64,000 nucleotides of DNA, from assembly GCA_036971475.1 (NCBI GenBank), contig JBAIZL010000003.1, positions 90,247,042 to 90,311,041 on the forward strand. Direction: 5' to 3'. The notes below the pieces were generated by a model. That model saw nothing but the letters and a program-made list of their open reading frames with translations. It had not been told where the DNA came from and did no database searches. Source of the DNA: Prosapia bicincta (Eukaryota; Arthropoda; Insecta; Hemiptera; Cercopidae). Position numbers and translations under genes: made by a program. Of the stretch, positions 47,616 to 62,260 are shown piece by piece. How positions within the stretch are numbered: the first letter of the stretch is position 1; each line of letters starts with the position of its first letter.

Positions 47616-50600
47616 CTAGCAACGTTCCCTAGCCCTTTCCTCTCCAACAGTGAGAACGATTGTTTGGCACGGCACTCTGAACCCGGGTAGGTACACTTCG
47701 CCACGTCTTCTCCACACTAGCAACGTCCCCTAGCCCTTTCCTCTACAACAGTGAGAACGATTGTTTGGCACGGCACTCTGAACCCGGGTAGGTACACTTC
47801 GCCACGTCTTCTCCACACTAGCAACGTTCCCTAGCCCTTTCCTCTCCAACAGTGAGAACGATTGTTTGGCACGGCACTCTGAACCCGGGTAGGTACACTT
47901 CGCCGCGTCTTCTCCACTCTAGCAACGTTCCCTAGCCCTTTCCTCTACAACAGTGAGAACGCTTGTTTGGCACGGCACTCTGAACCCGGGTAGGTACACT
48001 TCGCCACGTCTTCTCCACACTAGCAACGTCCCCTAGCACTTTCCTCTCCAACAGTGAGAACGCTTGTTTGGCACGGCACTCTGAACCCGGGTAGGTACAC
48101 TTCGCCGCGTCTTCTCCACTCTAGCAACGTTCCCTAGCCCTTTCCTCTCCAACAGTGAGAACGCTTGTTTGGCACGGCACTCTGAACCCGGGTAGGTACA
48201 CTTCGCCACGTCTTCTCCACTCTAGCAACGTCCCCTAGCCCTTTCCTCTCCAACAGTGAGAACGCTTGTTTGGCACGGCACTCTGAACCCGGGTAGGTAC
48301 ACTTCGCCACGTCTTCTCCACACTAGCAACGTTCCCTAGCCCTTTCCTCTCCAACAGTGAAAACTATTGTTTGGCACGCCACTCTGAACCCGGGTAGGTA
48401 CACTTCGCCGCGTCTTCTCCACACTAGCAACGTTCCCTAGCCCTTTCCTCTCCAACAGTGAGAACGCTTGTTTGGCACGGCACTCTGAACCCGGGTAGGT
48501 ACACTTCGCCACGTCTTCTGAACACTAGCAACGTTCCCTAGCCCTTTCCTCTCCAACAGTGAGACCGCTTGTTTGGCACGGCACTCTGAACCCGGGTAGG
48601 TACACTTCGCCGCGTCTTCTCCACACTAGCAACGTCCCCTAGCCCTTTCCTCTCCAACAGTGAGAACGATTGTTTGGCACGGCACTCTGAACCCGGGTAG
48701 GTACACTTCGCCACGTCTTCTCCACACTAGCAACGTTCCCTAGCCCTTTCCTCTCCAACAGTGAAAACTATTGTTTGGCACGCCACTCTGAACCCGGGTA
48801 GGTACACTTCGCCGCGTCTTCTCCACACTAGCAACGTTCCCTAGCCCTTTCCTCTCCAACAGTGAGAACGCTTGTTTGGCACGGCACTCTGAACCCGGGT
48901 AGGTACACTTCGCCACGTCTTCTGAACACTAGCAACGTTCCCTAGCCCTTTCCTCTCCAACAGTGAGACCGCTTGTTTGGCACGGCACTCTGAACCCGGG
49001 TAGGTACACTTCGCCACGTCTTCTCCACACTAGCAACGTCCCCTAGCCCTTTCCTCTCCAACAGTGAGAACGATTGTTTGGCACGGCACTCTGAACCCGG
49101 GTAGGTACACTTCGCCACGTCTTCTCCACACTAGCAACGTTCCCTAGCCCTTTCCTCTCCAACCGTGAGAACGATTGTTTGGCACGGCACTCTGAACCCG
49201 GGTAGGTACACTTCGCCGCGTCTTCTCCACACTAGCAACGTTCCCTAGCCTTTTCCTCTCCAACAGTGAGAACGCTTGTTTGGCACGGCACTCTGAACCC
49301 GGGTAGGTACACTTCGCCACGTCTTCTCCACACTAGCAACGTTCCCTAGCCCTTTCCTCTCCAACAGTGAGAACGATTGTTTGGCACGGCACTCTGAACC
49401 CGGGTAGGTACACTTCGCCGCGTCTTCTCCACACTAGCAACGTTCCCTAGACCTTTCCTCTCCAACAGTGAGACCGCTTGTTTGGCACGGCACTCTGAAC
49501 CCGGGTAGGTACACTTCGCCACGTCTTCTCCACACTAGCAACGTTCCCTAGCCCTTTCCTCTCCAACAGTGAGAACGCTTGTTTGGCACGGCACTCTGAA
49601 CCCGGGTAGGTACACTTCGCCACGTCTTCTCCACACTAGCAACGTTCCCTAGCCCTTTCCTCTCCAACAGTGAGAACGATTGTTTGGCACGGCACTCTGA
49701 ACCCGGGTAGGTACACTTCGCCACGTCGTCTCCACACTAGCAACGTTCCCTAGCCCTTTCCTCTCCAACAGTGAGAACGTTTGTTTGGCACGGCACTCTG
49801 AACCCGGGTAGGTACTCTTCGCCACGTCTTCTCCACACTAGCAACGTTCCCTAGCCCTTTCCTCTCCAACAGTGAGAACGCTTGTTTGGCACGGCACTCT
49901 GAACCCGGGTAGGTACACTTCGCCGCGTCTTCTCCACACTAGTAACGTTCCCTAGCCCTTTCCTCTCCAACAGTGAGAACGCTTGTTTGGCACGGCACTC
50001 TGAACCCGGGTAGGTACACTTCGCCGCGTCTTCTCCACACTAGCAACGTTCCCTAGCCCTTTCCTCTCCAACAGTGAGAACGCTTGTTTGGCACGGCACT
50101 CTGAACCCGGGTAGGTACACTTCGCCACGTCTTCTCCACACTAGCAACGTCCCCTAGCCCTTTCCTCTCCAACAGTGAGAACGCTTGTTTGGCACGGCAC
50201 TCTGAACCCGGGTAGGTACACTTCGCCACGTCTTCTCCACACTAGCAACGTCCCCTAGCCCTTTCCTCTCCAACAGTGAGAACGCTTGTTTGGCACGGCA
50301 CTCTGAACCCGGGTAGGTACACTTCGCCGCGTCTTCTCCACACTAGCAACGTTCCCTAGCCCTTTCCTCTCCAACAGTGAGAACGCTTGTTTGGCACGGC
50401 ACTCTGAACCCGGGTAGGTACACTTCGCCGCGTCTTCTCCACACTAGCAACGTTCCCTAGCCCTTTCCTCTCCAACAGTGAGAACGATTGTTTGGCACGG
50501 CACTCTGAACCCGGGTAGGTACACTTCGCCACGTCTTCTCCACACTAGCAACGTTCCCTAGCCCTTTCCTCTCCAACAGTGAGAACGATTGTTTGGCACG

Positions 50601-51049
50601 GCACTCTGAACCCGGGTAGGTACACTTCGCCACGTCTTCTCCACACTAGCAACGTCCCCTAGCCCTTTCCTCTCCAACAGTGAGAACGATTGTTTGGCAC
50701 GGCACTCTGAACCCGGGTAGGTACACTTCGCCACGTCTTCTCCACACTAGCAACGTTCCCTAGCCCTTTCCTCTCCAACAGTGAGAACGATTGTTTGGCA
50801 CGGCACTCTGAACCCGGGTAGGTACACTTCGCCGCGTCTTCTCCACACTAGCAACGTTCCCTAGCCTTTTCCTCTCCAACAGTGAGAACGCTTGTTTGGC
50901 ACGGCACTCTGAACCCGGGTAGGTACACTTCGCCACGTCTTCTCCACACTAGCAACGTTCCCTAGCCCTTTCCTCTCCAACATTGAGAACGATTGTTTGG
51001 CACGGCACTCTGAATCCGGGTAGGTACACTTCGCCACGTCTTCTCCACA
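47616..51049 (+). repeat. 34-monomer satellite block (second copy of the 53-monomer family)
   Basis: Second copy of 42263-45696. Beyond 51050 the similarity continues with a shift of one monomer: a GGCTCTCTG monomer (51151-51251) is present here and absent upstream. The CCTCTACAAC change at 47919 is shared with the third copy (58726) but not the first, which gives the branching order. Confidence 0.9.
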
Positions 51050-54000
51050 CTAGCAACGTTCCCTAGCCCTTTCCTCTCCAACAGTGAGAACGCTTGTTTG
51101 GCACGGCACTCTGAACCCGGGTAGGTACACTTCGCCACGTCTTCTCCACACTAGCAACGTTCCCTAGCCCTTTCCTCTCCAACAGTGAGAACGCTTGTTT
51201 GGCACGGCTCTCTGAACCCGGGTAGGTACACTTCGCCACGTCTTCTCCACACTAGCAACGTTCCCTAGCCCTTTCCTCTCCAACAGTGAGAACGATTGTT
51301 TGGCACGGCACTCTGAACCCGGGTAGGTACACTTCGCCACGTCGTCTCCACACTAGCAACGTTCCCTAGCCCTTTCCTCTCCAACAGTGAGAACGTTTGT
51401 TTGGCACGGCACTCTGAACCCGGGTAGGTACACTTCGCCACGTCTTCTCCACACTAGCAACGTTCCCTAGCCCTTTCCTCTCCAACAGTGAGAACGCTTG
51501 TTTGGCACGGCACTCTGAACCCGGGTAGGTACACTTCGCCGCGTCTTCTCCACACTAGCAACGTTCCCTAGCCCTTTCCTCTCCAACAGTGAGAACGCTT
51601 GTTTGGCACGGCACTCTGAACCCGGGTAGGTACACTTCGCCGCGTCTTCTCCACACTAGCAACGTTCCCTAGCCCTTTCCTCTCCAACAGTGAGAACGCT
51701 TGTTTGGCACGGCACTCTGAACCCGGGTAGGTACACTTCGCCGCGTCTTCTCCACACTAGCAACGTTCCCTAGCCCTTTCCTCTCCAACAGTGAGAACGA
51801 TTGTTTGGCACGGCACTCTGAACCCGGGTAGGTACACTTCGCCACGTCTTCTCCACACTAGCAACGTACCCTAGCCCTTTCCTCTCCAACAGTGAGAACG
51901 ATTGTTTGGCACGGCACTCTGAACCCGGGTAGGTACACTTCGCCACGTCTTCTCCACACTAGCAACGTCCCCTAGCACTTTCCTCTCCAACAGTGAGAAC
52001 GCTTGTTTGGCACGGCACTCTGAACCCGGGTAGGTACACTTCGCCGCGTCTTCTCCACTCTAGCAACGTTCCCTAGCCCTTTCCTCTCCAACAGTGAGAA
52101 CGCTTGTTTGGCACGGCACTCTGAACCCGGGTAGGTACACTTCGCCACGTCTTCTCCACTCTAGCAACGTCCCCTAGCCCTTTCCTCTCCAACAGTGAGA
52201 ACGCTTGTTTGGCACGGCACTCTAAACCCGGGTAGGTACACTTCGCCGCGTCTTCTCCACACTAGCAACGTTCCCTAGCCCTTTCCTCTCCAACAGTGAG
52301 AACGCTTGTTTGGCACGGCACTCTGAACCCGGGTAGGTACACTTCGCCGCGTCTTCTCCACACTAGCAACGTTCCCTAGCCCTTTCCTCTCCAACAGTGA
52401 GAACGCTTGTTTGGCACGGCACTCTGAACCCGGGTAGGTACACTTCGCCACGTCTTCTCCACACTAGCAACGTTCCCTAGCCCTTTCCTCTCCAACAGTG
52501 AGAACGCTTGTTTGGCACGGCACTCTGAACCCGGGTAGGTACACTTCGCCACGTCTTCTCCACACTAGCAACGTTCCCTAGCCCTTTCCTCTCCAACAGT
52601 GAGAACGATTGTTTGGCACGGCACTCTGAACCCGGGTAGGTACACTTCGCCACGTCGTCTCCACACTAGCAACGTTCCCTAGCCCTTTCCTCTCCAACAG
52701 TGAGAACGTTTGTTTGGCACGGCACTCTGAACCCGGGTAGGTACACTTCGCCACGTCTTCTCCACACTAGCAACGTTCCCTAGCCATTTCCTCTCCAACA
52801 GTGAGAACGCTTGTTTGGCACGGCACTCTGAACCCGGGTAGGTACACTTCGCCGCGTCTTCTCCACACTAGTAACGTTCCCTAGCCCTTTCCTCTCCAAC
52901 AGTGAGAACGCTTGTTTGGCACGGCACTCTGAACCCGGGTAGGTACACTTCGCCGCGTCTTCTCCACACTAGCAACGTTCCCTAGCCCTTTCCTCTCCAA
53001 CAGTGAGAACGCTTGTTTGGCACGGCACTCTGAACCCGGGTAGGTACACTTCGCCACGTCTTCTCCACACTAGCAACGTTCCCTAGCCCTTTCCTCTCCA
53101 ACAGTGAGAACGCTTGTTTGGCACGGCACTCTGAACCCGGGTAGGTACACTTCGCCACGTCTTCTCCACACTAGCAACGTTCCCTAGCCCTTTCCTCTCC
53201 AACAGTGAGAACGCTTGTTTGGCACGGCTCTCTGAACCCGGGTAGGTACACTTCGCCACGTCTTCTCCACACTAGCAACGTTCCCTAGCCCTTTCCTCTC
53301 CAACAGTGAGAACGATTGTTTGGCACGGCACTCTGAACCCGGGTAGGTACACTTCGCCACGTCGTCTCCACACTAGCAACGTTCCCTAGCCCTTTCCTCT
53401 CCAACAGTGAGAACGTTTGTTTGGCACGGCACTCTGAACCCGGGTAGGTACACTTCGCCACGTCTTCTCCACACTAGCAACGTTCCCTAGCCCTTTCCTC
53501 TCCAACAGTGAGAACGCTTGTTTGGCACGGCACTCTGAACCCGGGTAGGTACACTTCGCCGCGTCTTCTCCACACTAGCAACGTTTCCTAGCCCTTTCCT
53601 CTCCAAAAGTGAGAACGCTTGTTTGGCACGGCACTCTGAACCCGGGTAGGTACACTTCGCCACGTCTTCTCCACACTAGCAACGTTCCCTAGCCCTTTCC
53701 TCTCCAACAGTGAGAACGCTTGTTTGGCACGGCACTCTGAACCCGGGTAGGTACACTTCGCCACGTCTTCTCCACACTAGCAACGTTCCCTAGCCCTTTC
53801 CTCTCCAACAGTGAGAACGCTTGTTTGGCACGGCTCTCTGAACCCGGGTAGGTACACTTCGCCACGTCTTCTCCACACTAGCAACGTTCCCTAGCCCTTT
53901 CCTCTCCAACAGTGAGAACGATTGTTTGGCACGGCACTCTGAACCCGGGTAGGTACACTTCGCCACGTCGTCTCCACACTAGCAACGTTCCCTAGCCCTT

Positions 54001-54887
54001 TCCTCTCCAACAGTGAGAACGTTTGTTTGGCACGGCACTCTGAACCCGGGTAGGTACACTTCGCCACGTCTTCTCCACACTAGCAACGTTCCCTAGCCCT
54101 TTCCTCTCCAACAGTGAGAACGCTTGTTTGGCACGGCACTCTGAACCCGGGTAGGTACACTTCGCCGCGTCTTCTCCACACTAGCAACGTTCCCTAGCCC
54201 TTTCCTCTCCAACAGTGAGAACGCTTGTTTGGCACGGCACTCTGAACCCGGGTAGGTACACTTCGCCGCGTCTTCTCCACACTAGCAACGTTCCCTAGCC
54301 CTTTCCTCTCCAACAGTGAGAACGCTTGTTTGGCACGGCACTCTGAACCCGGGTAGGTACACTTCGCCACGTCTTCTCCACACTAGCAACGTCCCCTAGC
54401 CCTTTCCTCTCCAACAGTGAGAACGCTTGTTTGGCACGGCACTCTGAACCCGGGTAGGTACACTTCGCCGCGTCTTCTCCACACTAGCAACGTTCCCTAG
54501 CCCTTTCCTCTCCAACAGTGAGAACGATTGTTTGGCACGGCACTCTGAACCCGGGTAGGTACACTTCGCCACGTCTTCTCCACACTAGCAACGTTCCCTA
54601 GCCCTTTCCTCTCCAACAGTGAGAACGATTGTTTGGCACGGCACTCTGAACCCGGGTAGGTACACTTCGCCACGTCTTCTCCACACTAGCAACGTCCCCT
54701 AGCCCTTTCCTCTCCAACAGTGAGAACGATTGTTTGGCACGGCACTCTGAACCCGGGTAGGTACACTTCGCCACGTCTTCTCCACACTAGCAACGTTCCC
54801 TAGCCCTTTCCTCTCCAACAGTGAGAACGATTGTTTGGCACGGCACTCTGAACCCGGGTAGGTACACTTCGCCGCGTCTTCTCCACT

Positions 54888-57210
54888 CTAGCAACGTTCC
54901 CTAGCCCATTCCTCTCCAACAGTGAGAACGCTTGTTTGGCACGGCACTCTGAACCCGGGTAGGTACACTTCGCCACGTCTTCTCCACACTAGCAACGTCC
55001 CCTAGCACTTTCCTCTCCAACAGTGAGAACGCTTGTTTGGCACGGCACTCTGAACCCGGGTAGGTACACTTCGCCGCGTCTTCTCCACTCTAGCAACGTT
55101 CCCTAGCCCTTTCCTCTCCAACAGTGAGAACGCTTGTTTGGCACGGCACTCTGAACCCGGGTAGGTACACTTCGCCACGTCTTCTCCACACTAGCAACGT
55201 CCCCTAGCCCTTTCCTCTCCAACAGTGAGAACGATTGTTTGGCACGGCACTCTGAACCCGGGTAGGTACACTTCGCCACGTCTTCTCCACACTAGCAACG
55301 TTCCCTAGCCCTTTCCTCTCCAACAGTGAGAACGATTGTTTGGCACGGCACTCTGAACCCGGGTAGGTACACTTCGCCGCGTCTTCTCCACTCTAGCAAC
55401 GTTCCCTAGCCCATTCCTCTCCAACAGTGAGAACGCTTGTTTGGCACGGCACTCTGAACCCGGGTAGGTAAACTTCGCCACGTCTTCTCCACACTAGCAA
55501 CGTCCCCTAGCACTTTCCTCTCCAACAGTGAGAACGCTTGTTTGGCACGGCACTCTGAACCCGGGTAGGTACACTTCGCCGCGTCTTCTCCACTCTAGCA
55601 ACGTTCCCTAGCCCTTTCCTCTCCAACAGTGAGAACGCTTGTTTGGCACGGCACTCTGAACCCGGGTAGGTACACTTCGCCACGTCTTCTCCACACTAGC
55701 AACGTTCCCTAGCCCTTTCCTCTCCAACAGTGAGAACGCTTTTTTGGCACGGCACTCTGAACCCGGGTAGGTACACTTCGCCGCGTCTTCTCCACACTAG
55801 CAACGTTCCCTAGCCCTTTCCTCTCCAACAGTGAGAACGATTGTTTGGCACGGCACTCTGAACCCGGGTAGGTACACTTCGCCACGTCTTCTCCACACTA
55901 GCAACGTTCCCTAGCCCTTTCCTCTCCAACAGTGAGAACGATTGTTTGGCACGGCACTCTGAACCCGGGTAGGTACACTTCGCCACGTCTTCTCCACACT
56001 AGCAACGTCCCCTAGCCCTTTCCTCTCCAACAGTGAGAACGATTGTTTGGCACGGCACTCTGAACCCGGGTAGGTACACTTCGCCACGTCTTCTCCACAC
56101 TAGCAACGTTCCCTAGCCCTTTCCTCTCCAACAGTGAGAACGATTGTTTGGCACGGCACTCTGAACCCGGGTAGGTACACTTCGCCACGTCTTCTCCACA
56201 CTAGCAACGTCCCCTAGCCCTTTCCTCTCCAACAGTGAGAACGATTGTTTGGCACGGCACTCTGAACCCGGGTAGGTACACTTCGCCACGTCTTCTCCAC
56301 ACTAGCAACGTTCCCTAGCCCTTTCCTCTCCAACAGTGAGAACGATTGTTTGGCACGGCACTCTGAACCCGGGTAGGTACACTTCGCCGCGTCTTCTCCA
56401 CTCTAGCAACGTTCCCTAGCCCATTCCTCTCCAACAGTGAGAACGCTTGTTTGGCACGGCACTCTGAACCCGGGTAGGTACACTTCGCCACGTCTTCTCC
56501 ACACTAGCAACGTCCCCTAGCACTTTCCTCTCCAACAGTGAGAACGCTTGTTTGGCACGGCACTCTGAACCCGGGTAGGTACACTTCGCCGCGTCTTCTC
56601 CACTCTAGCAACGTTCCCTAGCCCTTTCCTCTCCAACAGTGAGAACGCTTGTTTGGCACGGCACTCTGAACCCGGGTAGGTACACTTCGCCACGTCTTCT
56701 CCACACTAGCAACGTCCCCTAGCCCTTTCCTCTCCAACAGTGAGAACGATTGTTTGGCACGGCACTCTGAACCCGGGTAGGTACACTTCGCCACGTCTTC
56801 TCCACACTAGCAACGTTCCCTAGCCCTTTCCTCTCCAACAGTGAGAACGATTGTTTGGCACGGCACTCTGAACCCGGGTAGGTACACTTCGCCGCGTCTT
56901 CTCCACTCTAGCAACGTTCCCTAGCCCATTCCTCTCCAACAGTGAGAACGCTTGTTTGGCACGGCACTCTGAACCCGGGTAGGTACACTTCGCCACGTCT
57001 TCTCCACACTAGCAACGTCCCCTAGCACTTTCCTCTCCAACAGTGAGAACGCTTGTTTGGCACGGCACTCTGAACCCGGGTAGGTACACTTCGCCGCGTC
57101 TTCTCCACTCTAGCAACGTTCCCTAGCCCTTTCCTCTCCAACAGTGAGAACGCTTGTTTGGCACGGCACTCTGAACCCGGGTAGGTACACTTCGCCACGT
57201 CTTCTCCACA
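54888..57210 (+). repeat. Local five-monomer (505-bp) higher-order repeat
   Basis: A five-monomer order recurs: CCCATTCC monomer, CCCCTAGCAC monomer, a plain C44/A88 monomer, a C11/A44/A88 monomer, and an A44/G88 monomer ending CTCT. The CCATT marker falls at 54906, 55411, 56421 and 56926, spacings of 505, 1010 and 505. The 55393 copy breaks off after three monomers and the 56908 copy is also partial. Confidence 0.9.
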
Positions 57211-58422
57211 CTAGCAACGTTCCCTAGCCCTTTCCTCTCCAACAGTGAGAACGATTGTTTGGCACGGCACTCTGAACCCGGGTAGGTACACTTCGCCACG
57301 TCTTCTCCACACTAGCAACGTCCCCTAGCCCTTTCCTCTCCAACAGTGAGAACGATTGTTTGGCACGGCACTCTGAACCCGAGTAGGTACACTTCGCCAC
57401 GTCTTCTCCACACTAGCAACGTTCCCTAGCCCTTTCCTCTCCAACAGTGAGAACGATTGTTTGGCACGGCACTCTGAACCCGGGTAGGTACACTTCGCCG
57501 CGTCTTCTCCACACTAGCAACGTTCCCTAGCCTTTTCCTCTCCAACAGTGAGAACGCTTGTTTGGCACGGCACTCTGAACCCGGGTAGGTACACTTCGCC
57601 ACGTCTTCTCCACACTAGCAACGTTCCCTAGCCCTTTCCTCTCCAACAGTGAGAACGATTGTTTGGCACGGCACTCTGAACCCGGGTAGGTACACTTCGC
57701 CGCGTCTTCTCCACACTAGCAACGTTCCCTAGCCTTTTCCTCTCCAACAGTGAGAACGCTTGTTTGGCACGGCACTCTGAACCCGGGTAGGTACACTTCG
57801 CCACGTCTTCTCCACACTAGCAACGTTCCCTAGCCCTTTCCTCTCCAACAGTGAGAACGATTGTTTGGCACGGCACTCTGAACCCGGGTAGGTACACTTC
57901 GCCGCGTCTTCTCCACACTAGCAACGTTTCCTAGCCCTTTCCTCTCCAAAAGTGAGAACGCTTGTTTGGCACGGCACTCTGAACCCGGGTAGGTACACTT
58001 CGCCACGTCTTCTCCACACTAGCAACGTTCCCTAGCCCTTTCCTCTCCAACAGTGAGAACGCTTGTTTGGCACGGCACTCTGAACCCGGGTAGGTACACT
58101 TCGCCGCGTCTTCTCCACACTAGCAACGTTCCCTAGCCCTTTCCTCTCCAACAGTGAGAACGCTTGTTTGGCACGGCACTCTGAACCCGGGTAGGTACAC
58201 TTCGCCACGTCTTCTCCACACTAGCAACGTCCCCTAGCCCTTTCCTCTCCAACAGTGAGAACGCTTGTTTGGCACGGCACTCTGAACCCGGGTAGGTACA
58301 CTTCGCCGCGTCTTCTCCACACTAGCAACGTTCCCTAGCCCTTTCCTCTCCAACAGTGAGAACGATTGTTTGGCACGGCACTCTGAACCCGGGTAGGTAC
58401 ACTTCGCCACGTCTTCTCCACA

Positions 58423-61400
58423 CTAGCAACGTTCCCTAGCCCTTTCCTCTCCAACAGTGAGAACGATTGTTTGGCACGGCACTCTGAACCCGGGTAGGTA
58501 CACTTCGCCACGTCTTCTCCACACTAGCAACGTCCCCTAGCCCTTTCCTCTCCAACAGTGAGAACGATTGTTTGGCACGGCACTCTGAACCCGGGTAGGT
58601 ACACTTCGCCACGTCTTCTCCACATTAGCAACGTTCCCTAGCCCTTTCCTCTCCAACAGTGAGAACGATTGTTTGGCACGGCACTCTGAACCCGGGTAGG
58701 TACACTTCGCCGCGTCTTCTCCACTCTAGCAACGTTCCCTAGCCCTTTCCTCTACAACAGTGAGAACGCTTGTTTGGCACGGCACTCTGAACCCGGGTAG
58801 GTACACTTCGCCACGTCTTCTCCACACTAGCAACGTCCCCTAGCACTTTCCTCTCCAACAGTGAGAACGCTTGTTTGGCACGGCACTCTGAACCCGGGTA
58901 GGTACACTTCGCCGCGTCTTCTCCACTCTAGCAACGTTCCCTAGCCCTTTCCTCTCCAACAGTGAGAACGCTTGTTTGGCACGGCACTCTGAACCCGGGT
59001 AGGTACACTTCGCCACGTCTTCTCCACTCTAGCAACGTCCCCTAGCCCTTTCCTCTCCAACAGTGAGAACGCTTGTTTGGCACGGCACTCTGAACCCGGG
59101 TAGGTACACTTCGCCACGTCTTCTCCACACTAGCAACGTTCCCTAGCCCTTTCCTCTCCAACAGTGAAAACTATTGTTTGGCACGCCACTCTGAACCCGG
59201 GTAGGTACACTTCGCCGCGTCTTCTCCACACTAGCAACGTTCCCTAGCCCTTTCCTCTCCAACAGTGAGACCGCTTGTTTGGCACGGCACTCTGAACCCG
59301 GGTAGGTACACTTCGCCGCGTCTTCTCCACACTAGCAACGTCCCCTAGCCCTTTCCTCTCCAACAGTGAGAACGATTGTTTGGCACGGCACTCTGAACCC
59401 GGGTAGGTACACTTCGCCACGTCTTCTCCACACTAGCAACGTTCCCTAGCCCTTTCCTCTCCAACAGTGAAAACTATTGTTTGGCACGCCACTCTGAACC
59501 CGGGTAGGTACACTTCGCCGCGTCTTCTCCACACTAGCAACGTTCCCTAGCCCTTTCCTCTCCAACAGTGAGAACGCTTGTTTGGCACGGCACTCTGAAC
59601 CCGGGTAGGTACACTTCGCCACGTCTTCTGAACACTAGCAACGTTCCCTAGCCCTTTCCTCTCCAACAGTGAGACCGCTTGTTTGGCACGGCACTCTGAA
59701 CCCGGGTAGGTACACTTCGCCACGTCTTCTCCACACTAGCAACGTCCCCTAGCCCTTTCCTCTCCAACAGTGAGAACGATTGTTTGGCACGGCACTCTGA
59801 ACCCGGGTAGGTACACTTCGCCACGTCTTCTCCACACTAGCAACGTTCCCTAGCCCTTTCCTCTCCAACCGTGAGAACGATTGTTTGGCACGGCACTCTG
59901 AACCCGGGTAGGTACACTTCGCCGCGTCTTCTCCACACTAGCAACGTTCCCTAGCCTTTTCCTCTCCAACAGTGAGAACGCTTGTTTGGCACGGCACTCT
60001 GAACCCGGGTAGGTACACTTCGCCACGTCTTCTCCACACTAGCAACGTTCCCTAGCCCTTTCCTCTCCAACAGTGAGAACGATTGTTTGGCACGGCACTC
60101 TGAACCCGGGTAGGTACACTTCGCCGCGTCTTCTCCACACTAGCAACGTTCCCTAGCCCTTTCCTCTCCAACAGTGAGACCGCTTGTTTGGCACGGCACT
60201 CTGAACCCGGGTAGGTACACTTCGCCACGTCTTCTCCACACTAGCAACGTTCCCTAGCCCTTTCCTCTCCAACAGTGAGAACGCTTGTTTGGCACGGCAC
60301 TCTGAACCCGGGTAGGTACACTTCGCCACGTCTTCTCCACACTAGCAACGTTCCCTAGCCCTTTCCTCTCCAACAGTGAGAACGATTGTTTGGCACGGCA
60401 CTCTGAACCCGGGTAGGTACACTTCGCCACGTCGTCTCCACACTAGCAACGTTCCCTAGCCCTTTCCTCTCCAACAGTGAGAACGTTTGTTTGGCACGGC
60501 ACTCTGAACCCGGGTAGGTACACTTCGCCACGTCTTCTCCACACTAGCAACGTTCCCTAGCCCTTTCCTCTCCAACAGTGAGAACGCTTGTTTGGCACGG
60601 CACTCTGAACCCGGTTAGGTACACTTCGCCGCGTCTTCTCCACACTAGTAACGTTCCCTAGCCCTTTCCTCTCCAACAGTGAGAACGCTTGTTTGGCACG
60701 GCACTCTGAACCCGGGTAGGTACACTTCGCCGCGTCTTCTCCACACTAGCAACGTTCCCTAGCCCTTTCCTCTCCAACAGTGAGAACGCTTGTTTGGCAC
60801 GGCACTCTGAACCCGGGTAGGTACACTTCGCCACGTCTTCTCCACACTAGCAACGTCCCCTAGCCCTTTCCTCTCCAACAGTGAGAACGCTTGTTAGGCA
60901 CGGCACTCTGAACCCGGGTAGGTACACTTCGCCACGTCTTCTCCACACTAGCAACGTCCCCTAGCCCTTTCCTCTCCAACAGTGAGAACGCTTGTTTGGC
61001 ACGGCACTCTGAACCCGGGTAGGTACACTTCGCCGCGTCTTCTCCACACTAGCAACGTTCCCTAGCCCTTTCCTCTCCAACAGTGAGAACGCTTTTTTGG
61101 CACGGCACTCTGAACCCGGGTAGGTACACTTCGCCGCGTCTTCTCCACACTAGCAACGTTCCCTAGCCCTTTCCTCTCCAACAGTGAGAACGATTGTTTG
61201 GCACGGCACTCTGAACCCGGGTAGGTACACTTCGCCACGTCTTCTCCACACTAGCAACGTTCCCTAGCCCTTTCCTCTCCAACAGTGAGAACGATTGTTT
61301 GGCACGGCACTCTGAACCCGGGTAGGTACACTTCGCCACGTCTTCTCCACACTAGCAACGTCCCCTAGCCCTTTCCTCTCCAACAGTGAGAACGATTGTT

Positions 61401-62260
61401 TGGCACGGCACTCTGAACCCGAGTAGGTACACTTCGCCACGTCTTCTCCACACTAGCAACGTTCCCTAGCCCTTTCCTCTCCAACAGTGAGAACGATTGT
61501 TTGGCACGGCACTCTGAACCCGGGTAGGTACACTTCGCCGCGTCTTCTCCACACTAGCAACGTTCCCTAGCCTTTTCCTCTCCAACAGTGAGAACGCTTG
61601 TTTGGCACGGCACTCTGAACCCGGGTAGGTACACTTCGCCACGTCTTCTCCACACTAGCAACGTTCCCTAGCCCTTTCCTCTCCAACAGTGAGAACGCTT
61701 GTTTGGCACGGCACTCTGAACCCGGGTAGGTACACTTCGCCACGTCTTCTCCACACTAGCAACGTTCCCTAGCCCTTTCCTCTCCAACAGTGAGAACGCT
61801 TGTTTGGCACGGCTCTCTGAACCCGGGTAGGTACACTTCGCCACGTCTTCTCCACACTAGCAACGTTCCCTAGCCCTTTCCTCTCCAACAGTGAGAACGA
61901 TTGTTTGGCACGGCACTCTGAACCCGGGTAGGTACACTTCGCCACGTCGTCTCCACACTAGCAACGTTCCCTAGCCCTTTCCTCTCCAACAGTGAGAACG
62001 TTTGTTTGGCACGGCACTCTGAACCCGGGTAGGTACACTTCGCCACGTCTTCTCCACACTAGCAACGTTCCCTAGCCCTTTCCTCTCCAACAGTGAGAAC
62101 GCTTGTTTGGCACGGCACTCTGAACCCGGGTAGGTACACTTCGCCGCGTCTTCTCCACACTAGCAACGTTCCCTAGCCCTTTCCTCTCCAACAGTGAGAA
62201 CGCTTGTTTGGCACGGCACTCTGAACCCGGGTAGGTACACTTCGCCGCGTCTTCTCCACA
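58423..62260 (+). repeat. Third copy of the 53-monomer family
   Basis: Aligns to 47616 onward at +10,807 (107 monomers), dropping to +10,706 (106) after loss of one monomer near 59231 and to +10,605 (105) near 61655. It carries CCTCTACAAC (58751), GTGAAAACTATTG (59164 and 59467), ACTAGTAACG (60649) and GGCTCTCTG (about 61810), all shared with the second copy. Confidence 0.85.
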
